Source of the DNA: Leptolyngbya sp. SIOISBB
GTDB taxonomy: Bacteria > Cyanobacteriota > Cyanobacteriia > Phormidesmidales > Phormidesmidaceae
NCBI GenBank assembly: GCA_010671905.1
Contig: JAAHII010000001.1
Coordinates: 6,162,026-6,226,025, forward strand
DNA length: 64,000 bases
Reading direction: 5' to 3'
The translations under genes and the position numbers were made by a program. The notes under the pieces are model-generated. The model saw only the letters and a list, made by a program, of their open reading frames with translations. It was not told where the DNA came from and did not search any database. Positions 36,046 through 45,903 of the stretch are shown one piece after another (the first letter of the stretch is position 1; each line of letters begins with the position of its first letter).

Positions 36046-37494
36046 ATGGTGGATGCCCTTTCCTGCTTTAGTTTCATCGGCAATTTCTTCGGAGTGCTTC
36101 CCTACAATGCGGCTTGGCCGTCTCTGATCGCCGAAGCCACAGAGGCCGAAATTGAACCGTTAGTGCTGGCAGGAGTGCTGCTGAGCCTGATTACCGTTTA
36201 TCTGGCGGCGAAGGTAGGCGGGGAACTTTGTGCCCGCGTGAATCTCCCACCGGTTTTGGGAGAACTACTGGGCGGCGTGATTGTGGGGGTTTCTGCCCTC
36301 CACTTAATTGTGTTTCCCGAAGGGGCAGGCGAGACGGGCTCTATGCTGATGGAACTGGTGAAAAGCACCAGCAGTATGGATTCTGAAGGGTTGCTTGCCG
36401 TCTTTCGGGGAGAGAGTGAAGTCGTCTCCATCTTGGCGGAACTTGGCGTCATTATCTTGCTGTTTGAGATTGGTCTCGAATCTGACCTCAAAGAGTTGAT
36501 TCGGGTGGGGCCACAAGCCGCGATCGTTGCTGTTATTGGCGTGGTCTTGCCCTTTGCCCTGGGCACCACAGGCCTGATTGCGCTCTTCAACATTGCCACA
36601 ATACCGGCGGTATTTGCCGGTGCGGCCTTGACCGCAACGAGCATCGGCATCACGGCCAAAGTGCTGGCCGAAATTCAAAAGCTCAGTTCAAAAGAAGGGC
36701 AAATCATTATTGGCGCGGCGGTATTAGACGATGTGCTCGGCATCATCGTGCTGGCTGTCGTGGCTAGTCTGGCAAAAACGGGAGAAATTCAAGTTCAAAA
36801 TGTCGTCATTTTGATCGTCAGTGCGGCAGCTTTTTTGGTTGGGGCCATTTTTGTGGGTCGTCTGCTTAGCCCGCTCTTTGTGGGACTGGTTGACCAGATG
36901 CAGACCCGAGGTGAGCTGATTATCACCTCTTTGATTTTTGCGTTTGTCCTGTCTTACATTGCTGCCACCATTCAGCTAGAAGCCATTCTGGGGGCGTTTG
37001 CTGCAGGCTTGATTTTGGCTGAGACGCCGAAACATAAAGAACTGGAAGAGCAGATCATTCCCATCGCGGATATGCTGGTTCCCATCTTTTTTGTGACTGT
37101 CGGGGCACGTACCGACGTCAGCGTGCTCAATCCCCTCAATCCCGATAACCGTGAAGGGTTAATCATTGCTTCTTTCCTGGTGCTGGTGGCGATTATCGGT
37201 AAGGTGGTCACTGGTTTCGCCATTTTTGGGCAGCCTGGCATCAATCGACTCGCGATCGGGGTGGGCATGATTCCTCGGGGCGAAGTTGGCTTGGTGTTTG
37301 CTGGGGTTGGTTCTGCCAGCGGCGCCCTGTCAGAGTCGTTGGAAGCAGCGATTATTGTGATGGTCATTTTGACGACCTTCGTGGCACCGCCTTTACTTCG
37401 CATTGTCTTTAAGGATTCTGACAGCATTCCCCCTGATGATGAGGTTCAGGTGGTTGCGAGCACGCCGTCAGAAGAACAACCAACCACTTCTTGA
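36046..37494 (+). CDS. CPA2-type cation/proton antiporter (KefB/NapA-like)
   Basis: A 482-residue transporter with about 12-13 membrane helices. Landmarks: NLPPVLGELLGGVIVG, LAELGVIILLFEIGLESDL, FAGAALTATSIGITAKVL, and the ion-site Asp pair in GAAVLDDVLGIIVL. The hydrophilic tail is about 30 residues with no TrkA-N domain, so it is a short Na+/H+ (or K+/H+) antiporter resembling cyanobacterial NhaS3-like proteins. An atypical N-terminal stretch of about 25 residues precedes the first helix. A terminator follows at 37647-37708. Confidence 0.88.
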   Translation: MVDALSCFSFIGNFFGVLPYNAAWPSLIAEATEAEIEPLVLAGVLLSLITVYLAAKVGGELCARVNLPPVLGELLGGVIVGVSALHLIVFPEGAGETGSMLMELVKSTSSMDSEGLLAVFRGESEVVSILAELGVIILLFEIGLESDLKELIRVGPQAAIVAVIGVVLPFALGTTGLIALFNIATIPAVFAGAALTATSIGITAKVLAEIQKLSSKEGQIIIGAAVLDDVLGIIVLAVVASLAKTGEIQVQNVVILIVSAAAFLVGAIFVGRLLSPLFVGLVDQMQTRGELIITSLIFAFVLSYIAATIQLEAILGAFAAGLILAETPKHKELEEQIIPIADMLVPIFFVTVGARTDVSVLNPLNPDNREGLIIASFLVLVAIIGKVVTGFAIFGQPGINRLAIGVGMIPRGEVGLVFAGVGSASGALSESLEAAIIVMVILTTFVAPPLLRIVFKDSDSIPPDDEVQVVASTPSEEQPTTS

Positions 37495-37501
37495 GTGTCG
37501 G

Positions 37502-37527
37502 CTCGCTGGCGCGATCGCGCCAGCGAG
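37502..37527. repeat. 26-bp perfect palindrome centred on HIP1
   Basis: A perfect two-fold symmetric sequence whose arms start CTCGCTGGCG and whose centre is GCGATCGC. It begins 7 bases after the antiporter stop, in transcribed DNA, so it also folds as a tight RNA hairpin. Confidence 0.75.
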
Positions 37528-37646
37528 TAATCCTGTCTTGCTCGCAGCAAGCAATCGATCCTCTCGTTGAATGGGCTGCCGCAGGCGGTGAGGTTGCCCC
37601 ACGGCAGTCGAGCGTCGTCACCTTCATAACTAACCCCGACACACAG

Positions 37647-37708
37647 AACCCCGGTTTCTTCTCTTGAACAAGCCAACACTCATGCTGACCTAAAAAGAAA
37701 CCGGGGTT
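37647..37708. terminator. Bidirectional terminator-like inverted repeat
   Basis: AACCCCGGTTTCTT (37647-37660) and its exact complement (37695-37708) flank 34 bases, with T-rich 3' sides on both strands. It sits between the convergent antiporter and tldD genes. Confidence 0.65.
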
Positions 37709-37730
37709 TTAGCTGCGCTCAGCTGACGAC

Positions 37731-39215
37731 CTAACGACCGCCGACGGTGATGGAGTCCACTTTGATGTGGGGCTGACCGACGGTGACGTAGATGCTGCCG
37801 CTGATGGAGCCGCAGAAGCCAGGAGCCAGACTCACATCCTCAGAGCACATGGAGATGCGCTGCATGACCTCCTTCGCCTCCCCGATCAGGGTCGCACCCT
37901 TCAGCGGCTTCGAGATTTTGCCGTTCTCAATCAGGTAGGCTTCGTCCACGCCAAAGTTAAACTGTCCGGTGGGGCCAACGCTGCCGCCGCCCATCTTCTT
38001 GCAGTAAATGCCCTTCTCCACAGAGTTGAATAGCTCTTCGTTGGTGAAGTCACCGGGGGCAATGTAGGTGTTGCGCATGCGAGAAGCGGCAGCGTAGGTG
38101 TAGCTCTGACGACGACCGCTGCCCGTGCGAGGATGACCGGTGCGCATGGAACCGGCGCGATCGCTCAAAAAGTTCTTCAAAATGCCGTTCTCGATCAGCA
38201 GGGTGCGCTGGGTGGGCATGCCCTCGTCGTCCATATCGATGGTGCCAAAGGCATCGTCCGACAGCCCCTCATCCCAGGCCGTGAGATTTTCGTGGGCGAT
38301 CTTCTCACCTTTTTTATCGATGAATGGCGTGGTACCCCGCTCGATTTGGGTCGTTTCCAGCAGGTGACCACAGGCTTCATGGAAGATCACGCCACCGAAG
38401 TGGTTCGCCATGATGATGGGATAATTCCCCGACTCGACATAGTCGGCATAGAGCATTTTGCCTGCCGACTCGGTAATGTCTTGGGCCATCTGGTCATAGT
38501 TCCAGGTGCGCAAAAAGCCTGGATCGCTGGTGTCACCCGCCCGCTGACCAATGGAGGAACGGTGCTCACCGTCCGCACACAGCAAGTTACAACCCACTGA
38601 TTGAGTTAAGCGAATATCGCGGGCAAAGGTCCCGTCGCTGGCCGCGACCAACACCTCTTGCCAATCGCGAAAATAGCCCGCCCGCCGCGCTTGAATATGG
38701 TTACCCTGCTTCGCCACCGAGGCGTTCGCCGCCAGCAATACATCGCCCATTTCTTGCATGGAACTGCAAGCCCCTAGCCAGGCATCTTTGTCTTTGGCAA
38801 TGGCATAGTCGCGCATCAGTTCCAGATTGGTTTCCGGAATGGAAGCCGCCGGACCCGGCAAAATCAGGCCCATGATGGAGAGCGCTTTTTCTAACGCGGC
38901 TCGCAAGCCGCTAAAGGAGAGGTCGTTGGTGCTGACGTAGCAGTCACCCTGGCCTTTGAACACGCGCACCCCGGCCCCGGTCACCAAGCGCGGAGAAATG
39001 CCGGTGATAGCGTCATCTTCGGCCATGCAACTAATGTATTGATTGCGCTCTAGGAAGAACTCAATAAAGTCCGCCCCGGCGGCTCGCCCCAACCCCAACA
39101 GCATGGATAGCGGATCGCGCCAAGAAGCATCGAAGCGATCGCGCGTGGCATCGAAGGTCAAATTGGGAATTTCTTGGGTGCGGAGAAATTTCGCGGGAAT
39201 CGTGGCGACGGTCAT
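37731..39215 (-). CDS. tldD: TldD-type metalloprotease
   Basis: A 494-residue TldD/PmbA-family protein. The zinc motif is HEACGH (HExxxH), with the third ligand Cys in [20 protein letters not shown]. Other family marks are [39 protein letters not shown] and [15 protein letters not shown]. TldD works with TldE as a heterodimeric protease that degrades unfolded peptides; the partner gene is not next to it. The ATG at 39215 is chosen; an in-frame ATG at 39260 adds 15 residues without a family match. Confidence 0.93.
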   Translation of the reverse strand: MTVATIPAKFLRTQEIPNLTFDATRDRFDASWRDPLSMLLGLGRAAGADFIEFFLERNQYISCMAEDDAITGISPRLVTGAGVRVFKGQGDCYVSTNDLSFSGLRAALEKALSIMGLILPGPAASIPETNLELMRDYAIAKDKDAWLGACSSMQEMGDVLLAANASVAKQGNHIQARRAGYFRDWQEVLVAASDGTFARDIRLTQSVGCNLLCADGEHRSSIGQRAGDTSDPGFLRTWNYDQMAQDITESAGKMLYADYVESGNYPIIMANHFGGVIFHEACGHLLETTQIERGTTPFIDKKGEKIAHENLTAWDEGLSDDAFGTIDMDDEGMPTQRTLLIENGILKNFLSDRAGSMRTGHPRTGSGRRQSYTYAAASRMRNTYIAPGDFTNEELFNSVEKGIYCKKMGGGSVGPTGQFNFGVDEAYLIENGKISKPLKGATLIGEAKEVMQRISMCSEDVSLAPGFCGSISGSIYVTVGQPHIKVDSITVGGR

Positions 39216-39875
39216 AGATGCCGTGTCCTTACCTATGGGGTATGCAATCACAATTGTCATTTAGTCTAGCAAAGGCATCTAGCAAAGTTGGCATTCATTC
39301 CTGGCTTAGTCACTAAGCGAATCGTTGCCGACCAACCTAACGCTTGATTTTCCTCGAATATCGTCCCAACAAATGAGTTGCCTTAGGCCAATCGATACAT
39401 CAACGTGGTCAGGTTTCAGTTGCCCGCTTTCAGGCAGATCATCCCTCTCTGTGCTCATATCATTCGCATTGTCAATATCGCCTCAATCACTAGTGCTCTG
39501 TCATTCGGTCGCGACCAAACCCTTTCAGTAAAGGAACGTCAGTCCCTAGCCGATGGCGTGAATGCGGGCGCGGCAATGCTTGGTCCCAAAGGCTTCTGAG
39601 ATTAATTGATGACGCGCCCTAAAGGTTCGAAAGTATTCAGCTCAAAATTGACCAACACTGGGAAGCTTTCCCCGGGATCTTCTCGGGGCCTTAAGCAAAA
39701 ACTGCTGCCAGCTCTTCTGCAAAAGTGAGGATGACGGCGGACAGAGGGGCAGTGGCAAAGTGCTTTCAGCTCTGTTTAGGGGTATGCCATTTGACCGCTA
39801 AAACGCGGTGCCTAGTCTAAAATCTGGGCGCATCGGCATCGGTAATGAACACAGCAGCAAGGCGATGGGAGTGAC
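39216..39875. other. Gene-free stretch with a transposon-derived fragment
   Basis: No gene is seen in these 660 bases, which hold the tldD and antiporter promoters. A 90-base fragment at 39492-39580 is shared with 60344-60438. Confidence 0.55.
39492..39580 (+). repeat. Dispersed fragment shared with 60344-60438
   Basis: Contains CCTTTCAGtAAAGGAACG and GGCGTGAATGCGGGCGCGG, matching the second copy at roughly 80 percent by eye. The second copy abuts an IS630-family relic, so this is probably an end of the same element type. Confidence 0.65.
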
Positions 39876-41522
39876 GTGCTAGAAGCCATCTGGGGTAGTG
39901 ATCTTTCTAGCGTTGGGGCAGTGCTGATGAGCCTGCTGACTGACGCAACTGACCTCGCTATTGAGCGTAACCTCAAGCAGTTTATGCCCGTATTGCTGGT
40001 GGCTCTCAGCGTCGCTAGCTTGCCGCGAATTTTTCCTTTTTTGCGGCAGGTTCCCTACACGTTGCTATTGGTCATCGTGGGGTTGGGGCTGGCCTTGGTA
40101 GAAGTGCGGCTCATTGACCTATCGCCGGGCCTGATTCTGCTGATTTTTTTGCCGCCGATTCTATTTGAAGCGGCGTGGAAAATGCCGTGGCCTGATCTCA
40201 AACGAGAGCTATTGCCCAGTAGCTTGTTTGCGATCGGAAGCGTCCCGATCACGATTATCGGCGTGGGTTGGGCCTTACATGAGTGGATGCACGTCAGCTG
40301 GACAACCGCTTTGCTGACGGGGGCTGGCCTCGCGGCGACGGACTCGGCATCCGTGTTAGGCGTATTTCGCGAGGTGGGGGCAGGTAAACGTTTGACCACC
40401 CTGTTAGAAGGCGAAAGCCTGTTTAACGATGGGGCCGCAGTCGTAGCGTTTAGCGTGCTGCTGGAACAGGCGATCGATCCGCAACCGATTAATCTCTCCA
40501 CCACACTGCTGCAATTTGTAGTTGTGAGCGCGATTGGTCTGGGGGTGGGTGGGGTGATTGGCACTGTGGTGGCCCTATTAACCCAGCGGTATGACTTGGC
40601 CTGGGTCGAGCAGACGTTGAGTCTTGTCACGGCCTATGGCGGGTACATTTTGGCAGAAGACCTCGGCGGGTCTGGGGTGATTGGCGTGGTCACAGCGGGA
40701 TTAATTATTGGCAATTTGAATCTGGTGCCCGGCGAGCAACCCCACAAACGCAGCACCATGATTGAGTTTTGGGAGTTCATTATCTTTTTGGTGAACTCCA
40801 TCGTATTTTTGCTGCTGGGGGATCAAATTTTGTTCCCTTATTTCTTGGAGCATATTGACACCAGCCTCGTGGCGATCGCGGCCGTCCTCCTTTCTCGTGG
40901 CATTGCCATCTACGGTTTCAGTGCCCTGAGCGGCTGGATTACGCGTAACCCCATTCCCTGGACGGAGCAGACTGTACTCTGCTGGGTGGGACTGCGCGGT
41001 TCGGTCGCGATCGCCCTGGCCCTCAGCATTCCTGACCTCGTACCCGATCGCCAACAGGTGATTTCCAACTCCTTTGGTGTGGTGTTATTTACCCTGCTGA
41101 TCCAGGGGTTAACCACCAAGTTTTTGCTCGACAAGTTGAACTTGCTGACGGACGAAAAGCTCTATCAGCAATACTTAAGCCTGGTAGCTCAGCGCGATGC
41201 CCTGCAAAAGATTTTGAGCTACCTATTGGATAGCGATCGCAAACCCACTATTGAGGCCGACAAATTTCAGCAAGAACTCGATTTTGTCAAAAGCATTCTG
41301 ACCGCAACTCAACAAGAACTCGCCACGATGCGAGAGGCTAATCCGACTTTAGAACCCTTGATTTTGCAACAGCACCAGGCCCAGCTTGTCGCGATCGAGT
41401 CTGGCACTTACGTTGACTTCGTCCAAGGCGGACTGTTGAAGGAAATTCCACCATCCGTCATTGAGCAAGCCTTCCGTCCCCAGGCTGATTCCTCCGATGA
41501 ACGCAGTCGTCGCTATCCCTAG
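39876..41522 (+). CDS. CPA1-type Na+/H+ antiporter (NhaP-like)
   Basis: A 548-residue transporter with about 12 helices: LILLIFLPPILFEAAWKM, LLTGAGLAATDSASVLGVFRE, and the conserved ion-site region GESLFNDGAAVVAF. A cytoplasmic tail of about 130 residues follows (from LLTDEKLYQQYLSLVAQRDAL), helical and charged. Start is GTG 39876 with GGGAG 6 bases upstream. It exchanges Na+ (or Li+/K+) for protons at the plasma or thylakoid membrane. A second antiporter of the CPA2 group is 2.4 kb upstream. Confidence 0.9.
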   Translation: MLEAIWGSDLSSVGAVLMSLLTDATDLAIERNLKQFMPVLLVALSVASLPRIFPFLRQVPYTLLLVIVGLGLALVEVRLIDLSPGLILLIFLPPILFEAAWKMPWPDLKRELLPSSLFAIGSVPITIIGVGWALHEWMHVSWTTALLTGAGLAATDSASVLGVFREVGAGKRLTTLLEGESLFNDGAAVVAFSVLLEQAIDPQPINLSTTLLQFVVVSAIGLGVGGVIGTVVALLTQRYDLAWVEQTLSLVTAYGGYILAEDLGGSGVIGVVTAGLIIGNLNLVPGEQPHKRSTMIEFWEFIIFLVNSIVFLLLGDQILFPYFLEHIDTSLVAIAAVLLSRGIAIYGFSALSGWITRNPIPWTEQTVLCWVGLRGSVAIALALSIPDLVPDRQQVISNSFGVVLFTLLIQGLTTKFLLDKLNLLTDEKLYQQYLSLVAQRDALQKILSYLLDSDRKPTIEADKFQQELDFVKSILTATQQELATMREANPTLEPLILQQHQAQLVAIESGTYVDFVQGGLLKEIPPSVIEQAFRPQADSSDERSRRYP

Positions 41523-41977
41523 ATGGAACGAAATTTAGACCTGATTCGAAGTCTATTCGATACGGCGAATAACACTACCTTGGCATTGCTGAATCGAAGT
41601 ATGAATCCGGTGTTTGAGGCCGCGGGCAAGATGCCCGCTCTCCGCTATTGATGGTGAGTTAACTCGTGTCATTCTTCTTTTCAGCGATTCAATTCATATC
41701 TAAAATCAGCAACGCCCACTACCTCCTCTCTCCTACAGGCTCCGCTGCGCTCTAGCGCAGCGCCCTCGCCCCTGCTTCCCGCCCCCAAAGCCCTAAACCC
41801 TCCCACCCATCCACCCGTTCACCTCCACCGATTTGCCCCCAATAGTTGCAAATCTCAACCCCCGAGAACAATCAGCCCCCACTCAGGGAATTCTTACTTT
41901 ACTCACGACTGCCTCCCCGGAACGACAACGCGCCGGTCAGTAGTATTGAGAGGAGTTCCTCGTCATCTAGTCCTGCT
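41523..41977. other. Gene-free or poorly supported stretch, C-rich
   Basis: About 41735-41845 is C-rich low-complexity sequence. The cyclase frame is open from a TTG at 41846, but the added 44 residues are low-complexity Pro/Ser, so I leave them out. Confidence 0.5.
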
Positions 41978-43420
41978 ATGGCCAGCCTTTTGCAATCTTC
42001 CGTCGGCCTGCTGCGATCGCGCCTCTCCCGCCGCATTGTGAGTTGGGTCTTTCTCAGCATTATCACGATTGAAGTCGTCATCTTTATTCCCGCTTTTGTG
42101 CGCCGCTATCGCGAAGAGTTGGAAGATCTGCAAGATGTTTCGAGCGAAGTGCTCTTTACCGCCAAAGCCACGGCGATGATGAATGCGGATCTAGGCAGCG
42201 TATTGCAACTGATTCAGCAAAATCTCAAGCCGGGGTCAGTCATCCTAGGTGCTAACTTATGCACGGCTGATGGCAGGGTGATCGATACCTTTGGTGAACC
42301 CCCCACTATTGACTGCACCGCAGTTCCAGCGGGACAAGTCGTGCGGCAGTTAACTGACGGTCGCCAGCGTTATGACGTCGCTTGGCCCAGCGATCGCCTC
42401 TCCGACGAATACATTTTGGTCGTGCGTCATGATGCCAGCGGCGTTATTTTCACAATGTGGCAGTATGCTCTGGCGATCGCCGGGCTGGTCATTATCATTT
42501 CTGCCTTTGTCACCTTCGTCACGATATTGATGTTGGAGCGCATTCTAATTATTCCAATTTTGCGGTTACGGGATGATTTACAGCAGGCGGGCGAAGCGGT
42601 GAGTCAAGATCAGCCGCCGCAGTTTCAAACCCAAGCGATGCATCGTCAAGATGAACTGGGGGAAGTTTCCCAGGCGTTTTGCAACATGTTTAAGCGAGTA
42701 CACCAAGAAATCAGCGATCGCAAACAAGCGGAGCAAGCCCTCAAAGCAGAACAAGCCAAGTCGGAAAAACTGCTGCTCAATATCTTGCCCAATAGCATTG
42801 CCGAACAGTTAAAGCAGGAAGTGGGCGCGATCGCCTCCCGGTTTGAAGAAGCCACTATCTTATTTGCCGACATTGTCGATTTCACCGGTCTGTCTGTCCA
42901 GGTCGCACCGGGTGAACTGGTGGACATATTGAACGAAATCTTTTCCACCTTTGACTGCATCGCCGATGGCCTCGGGTTAGAAAAGATCAAAACCATTGGC
43001 GATGCTTATATGGTGGTAGGTGGTCTACCCGAGCCGCGACCAGACCACGCCCAAGCCACCTTAGAAATGGCCATTCAGATGCTGGATGCCATTCAAGCCT
43101 TTAAGCGGAGTGATGGCACCCCCTTTCGTCTGCGCATTGGTATCAACACGGGGCCTGTGATTGCTGGCGTAATCGGCATCAAAAAATTCAGCTATGACCT
43201 CTGGGGGGATGCCGTCAATATTGCCAGCCGGATGGAAGCCCATGGGGTGGTCGATCGCATTCAAATTAGCGAAAGCACCTATTGCCGCATCCGCGACCAG
43301 TATCAGTTTGACGATCGCGGCTGTATTGACATCAAGGGCCGAGGCCAAATGCACACTTACTTGTTCAAAGGGCGAAAAACGCAGTCATCAGTTAGGACAG
43401 CAGAGTCCTCCGCGACTTAA
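41978..43420 (+). CDS. Membrane-bound class III adenylate cyclase
   Basis: A 480-residue signalling enzyme: membrane helix near residues 20-38, an extracytoplasmic sensor region (about 40-175), a second helix (LAIAGLVIIISAFVTFVTILML), HAMP linker, coiled coil (EISDRKQAEQALKAEQ) and the catalytic domain. Metal-binding Asp residues are in FADIVDFTGL and TIGDAYMVVGG. Substrate-specifying positions are Lys (LEKIKTIGDAYM) and Asp (YDLWGDAVN), the ATP-type pair, so cAMP is the expected product. The start is uncertain; a TTG at 41846 is also in frame. Confidence 0.88.
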   Translation: MASLLQSSVGLLRSRLSRRIVSWVFLSIITIEVVIFIPAFVRRYREELEDLQDVSSEVLFTAKATAMMNADLGSVLQLIQQNLKPGSVILGANLCTADGRVIDTFGEPPTIDCTAVPAGQVVRQLTDGRQRYDVAWPSDRLSDEYILVVRHDASGVIFTMWQYALAIAGLVIIISAFVTFVTILMLERILIIPILRLRDDLQQAGEAVSQDQPPQFQTQAMHRQDELGEVSQAFCNMFKRVHQEISDRKQAEQALKAEQAKSEKLLLNILPNSIAEQLKQEVGAIASRFEEATILFADIVDFTGLSVQVAPGELVDILNEIFSTFDCIADGLGLEKIKTIGDAYMVVGGLPEPRPDHAQATLEMAIQMLDAIQAFKRSDGTPFRLRIGINTGPVIAGVIGIKKFSYDLWGDAVNIASRMEAHGVVDRIQISESTYCRIRDQYQFDDRGCIDIKGRGQMHTYLFKGRKTQSSVRTAESSAT

Positions 43421-43565
43421 CGCAACGGCGAGTGGTAGTCGCACTCGCCAACTTCCTCAATCCTGCTGGCTCTCATCAGAGGCCATGCCAGCAGACTTTC
43501 TTGGCAGATTTAGAACTGTTTAATTCGCTTTAGTCGAAACGGGATTACGCTAGCGCTGATAGATG

Positions 43566-43662
43566 TATAGCAAGCCGTAGTTTGCTCAGGTTGCCTGGAT
43601 TTTTGAAACTGCCTTCCGGCATGCATTTCAATTCCGCATTCCGACCTCCGCATTCTGCTATA
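43566..43662 (+). repeat. MITE-like dispersed repeat, copy 2
   Basis: A 97-bp copy of the element at 5089-5193, with the same TATAGCA / TGCTATA ends and the ATTCCGCATTCCGACCTC core; the internal subrepeat count is one lower. Confidence 0.75.
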
Positions 43663-43687
43663 GCAGCAATCTTAGCCAGCAGATCAG

Positions 43688-44413
43688 ATGGGCAATTCAT
43701 TTCCACCACCTGGGCGATGCTCGCTCTCGGCCTTACCAGATCCCTACCAAACGGCTTTTCACCTTGGCAGTGCCCATCATCTACCGGGTCAATTCTTACC
43801 GGCCCACACAGATTGGTTCCTGCAAATTGTCTTTTTGCCGTTCATGCTGATGTACGCCTTTCCCATACTCACTTTTGGGCCATGGCTCATTGTTCAGGCA
43901 GTGCGTCAACCTGGTAGCTATCTGCAGTTTTTGAGCAAAGTGCTGCAGCAAACACTTCTGCAGATCGCCTTTACCGCTTTACTGTTGTCATTGGTCATCT
44001 TGCTCATCGGACATTGCACTTATCAAGCCTGGGATTTGGCCCAATCGTTCTACCGCACTTGGCACATTTCTCGGATGCGCCAAAAAAGAGAGTACGGTTA
44101 TGGACTAGTTTTGCTGTCTCATGCGATTACTGGGCGATTGGTGGATAATTTTGGCTGGCGTCGCAATTGTCTATGGTTACCGCGACAAGCGATCGCTCAT
44201 ATTGCATGGCATAAAATGCGCGAAGAAGGCGCCAAGCACTCGCGCTGGGTTTATCGCACCCGCATTTGCTATATTTCTACCGCTGGCGACAAACACTGGC
44301 TCACCCTCAAGGGCGATATCGTCAGAGTGGAGATAGGTGCGCCTGTGCCCATGAACGATCGTGATCTCTATGACACGCTGGTCGATTGGTGGCAATACCC
44401 CACGTCTGACTGA
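43688..44413 (+). CDS. Membrane protein of unknown function
   Basis: A 241-residue protein. Two strong membrane segments are seen (about residues 45-66, VFLPFMLMYAFPILTFGPWLIV, and 86-107, LQIAFTALLLSLVILLIGH). The C-terminal 110 residues are soluble and basic, with RTRICYISTAGDKHWLTLKGDIVRVEIG. I do not recognise the family. It starts just after a MITE-like repeat, so the first 40 residues may not be ancestral. No operon partner is evident. Confidence 0.6.
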   Translation: MGNSFPPPGRCSLSALPDPYQTAFHLGSAHHLPGQFLPAHTDWFLQIVFLPFMLMYAFPILTFGPWLIVQAVRQPGSYLQFLSKVLQQTLLQIAFTALLLSLVILLIGHCTYQAWDLAQSFYRTWHISRMRQKREYGYGLVLLSHAITGRLVDNFGWRRNCLWLPRQAIAHIAWHKMREEGAKHSRWVYRTRICYISTAGDKHWLTLKGDIVRVEIGAPVPMNDRDLYDTLVDWWQYPTSD

Positions 44414-44537
44414 GATTATATGACCTCGTCAGCATGGCAGCCCGAGCCCTTCGTCCTACCTGTCTAGCTTCCTTAACTCCCCTGCCCAGGGAACGATTCA
44501 CAAATTTAGATCGCGCGTGACCAGATACCGAGAGTTG

Positions 44538-44846
44538 CTAAATCTGATCTTGAAAATCTTCCAAGGCTTGGAGTAAGTCACTCATACACCCAACCGGGAT
44601 TAAATCCATTAAAGGTATTTGCTGACGACCACCCCCTACCGGCACGGTAATATCTTGCAGCACCGCCGTGACATCGCTTTCGCCGATGCGATCATCCACC
44701 AACAACGGATACAACCGTTGCGCAACCAAGGTATGCAGCTTGGCATCATTGAGATACAGATGCCACTTGGCGATATCTAAATAGACTGCTTCGCCAATAT
44801 TGGCAGCTAATTTTTCTAGCGTTTCAGCAGGGGGAGAGTCATACAT
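44538..44846 (-). CDS. DUF3181 family protein
   Basis: A 102-residue soluble protein fitting the cyanobacterial/plant DUF3181 family along its whole length: LEKLAANIGEAVYLDIAKWHLYL, then LHTLVAQRLYPLL and VPVGGGRQQIPLMDLIP. Function is unknown. It is followed on the same strand direction by no partner within 100 bases; the 2TM-protein gene is 58 bases upstream and may be co-transcribed. Confidence 0.75.
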   Translation of the reverse strand: MYDSPPAETLEKLAANIGEAVYLDIAKWHLYLNDAKLHTLVAQRLYPLLVDDRIGESDVTAVLQDITVPVGGGRQQIPLMDLIPVGCMSDLLQALEDFQDQI

Positions 44847-44904
44847 GGGTTGATTTCCTGAAAACTTGCAGCCATCAGAAGGAGCCTAAAGCAGCGACCT
44901 GTCC

Positions 44905-45186
44905 TTAGCCTCCTCCTTCAGGGACATCTTCTGGTTCGATAACGGACTCACCGGAATAATCCGCGATCGCAAAAATGTAGATAGCGTGAATTGCAAGTAT
45001 CGCAAACCAGATCGGCGTCACCTTGATCACCCAAGGCACCCAAGCTTCGTTGATCTGATGGGCAAACCAAAGACCCGAGTTCACGGCAGTAAAACCGGCC
45101 ACATGTACCGCAAAGGTCATCCGGTCATCTAGTTTACGAAAGGCAGGATCGCGACGATCAGGTTTTCGAGGCCAACGAGGCGGCAT
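44905..45186 (-). CDS. 2TM-domain small membrane protein
   Basis: A 93-residue protein with two membrane helices, FAVHVAGFTAVNSGLWFAHQI and IWFAILAIHAIYIFAIADY, preceded by a basic segment (RWPRKPDRRDPAFRKLDDR). This is the 2TM-domain arrangement found in many cyanobacterial proteins. It ends in an acidic tail, and its role is unknown. It lies 34 bases downstream of moaC on the same strand, so the two may share a transcript. Confidence 0.75.
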   Translation of the reverse strand: MPPRWPRKPDRRDPAFRKLDDRMTFAVHVAGFTAVNSGLWFAHQINEAWVPWVIKVTPIWFAILAIHAIYIFAIADYSGESVIEPEDVPEGGG

Positions 45187-45220
45187 GAGCTACTCATCCA
45201 ATACAGTTCACTCTCTTATT

Positions 45221-45721
45221 TTACGGGTTTGCCTGGTAGTCGCCTGACTTACCTCCAGTTTTTTGCAAAAGTCGCACCGTCTGAATGGACATGGATTTCT
45301 CCAACGCTTTGGCCATGTCATACAGAGTGAGTGCGGCTACCGAGACCGCCGTTAACGCTTCCATCTCCACTCCAGTTTCGGCTTTAGTTCTGACCAGGGC
45401 TTGGATGCGGTATCCCGGCAGTGATCGCTGGGCTTCAATCGTCACCTGCACTTGGCTCAGCGGCAACGGATGACAGAGGGGAATTAACGATGCTGTTTGC
45501 TTAGCCGCCATAATGCCCGCTAACCGGGCCGTGCCTAAAACATCCCCTTTAGGGCTATTACCCTGCTCAATCTGCTCCAGCGTTGTTAAAGACATTTTGA
45601 TCAGCCCTTCCGCGATCGCCTCCCGCACGGTAGCGACCTTTTGAGAGACATCAACCATGTGGGCTTCCCCTTGCTCATTCAGGTGGGTCAAGGGTTTCGA
45701 GGGGTTTTTCGGCTGAGACAT
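45221..45721 (-). CDS. moaC: Cyclic pyranopterin monophosphate synthase MoaC
   Basis: A 166-residue enzyme that, with MoaA, makes cyclic pyranopterin monophosphate, the first intermediate of molybdenum cofactor. Family stretches are [31 protein letters not shown] and [25 protein letters not shown], with the catalytic-type Lys/Asp in [10 protein letters not shown]. Start ATG 45721. Molybdate transport genes lie only 1.2 kb away on the other strand, a fitting neighbourhood for cofactor synthesis. Confidence 0.97.
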   Translation of the reverse strand: MSQPKNPSKPLTHLNEQGEAHMVDVSQKVATVREAIAEGLIKMSLTTLEQIEQGNSPKGDVLGTARLAGIMAAKQTASLIPLCHPLPLSQVQVTIEAQRSLPGYRIQALVRTKAETGVEMEALTAVSVAALTLYDMAKALEKSMSIQTVRLLQKTGGKSGDYQANP

Positions 45722-45773
45722 AGAAAATTGCTATTTTTGCGTCATAGACTGTGTTACTATTTAACTCCTGTAA

Positions 45774-45847
45774 GGGCGTGTAGCTCAGTGGACTAGAGCA
45801 CGTGGCTACGGACCACGGTGTCGGGGGTTCGAATCCCTCCTCGCCCG
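45774..45847 (+). tRNA. trnR-ACG: tRNA-Arg (anticodon ACG)
   Basis: A 74-nt tRNA with D-arm TAGCTCAG, anticodon arm CGTGG-CTACGGA-CCACG giving ACG (decoding CGN after A34-to-inosine editing), and T-arm with GGTTCGAATCC. Acceptor GGGCGTG/CTCGCCC has one U-U mismatch. CCA is not encoded. Confidence 0.95.
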
Positions 45848-45862
45848 TTTTATTTTCACTTA

Positions 45863-45903
45863 AAAGGCTTCGGCAGGTTGTTCCATGACTTGCCGAAGCC
45901 TTT
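45863..45903. terminator. Terminator hairpin after tRNA-Arg
   Basis: AAAGGCTTCGGCA (45863-45875) and its exact complement (45891-45903) flank 15 bases, 15 bases past the tRNA. A-rich and T-rich flanks make it usable from both sides. Confidence 0.7.

Noticed and set aside
38133-38600. 155-codon plus-strand open frame
   Set aside because: Antisense to tldD, no family pattern; shadow frame.
39541-39600. TnpB/OrfB C-terminal remnant (GVNAGAAMLG resembling DVNAAxN)
   Set aside because: The match is very short, lacks the zinc-finger cysteines, and the sister copy at 60.4 kb joins an IS630-type relic instead.
40055-40630. 191-codon reverse-strand open frame
   Set aside because: Antisense to the NhaP-like antiporter; long only because of its codon bias.
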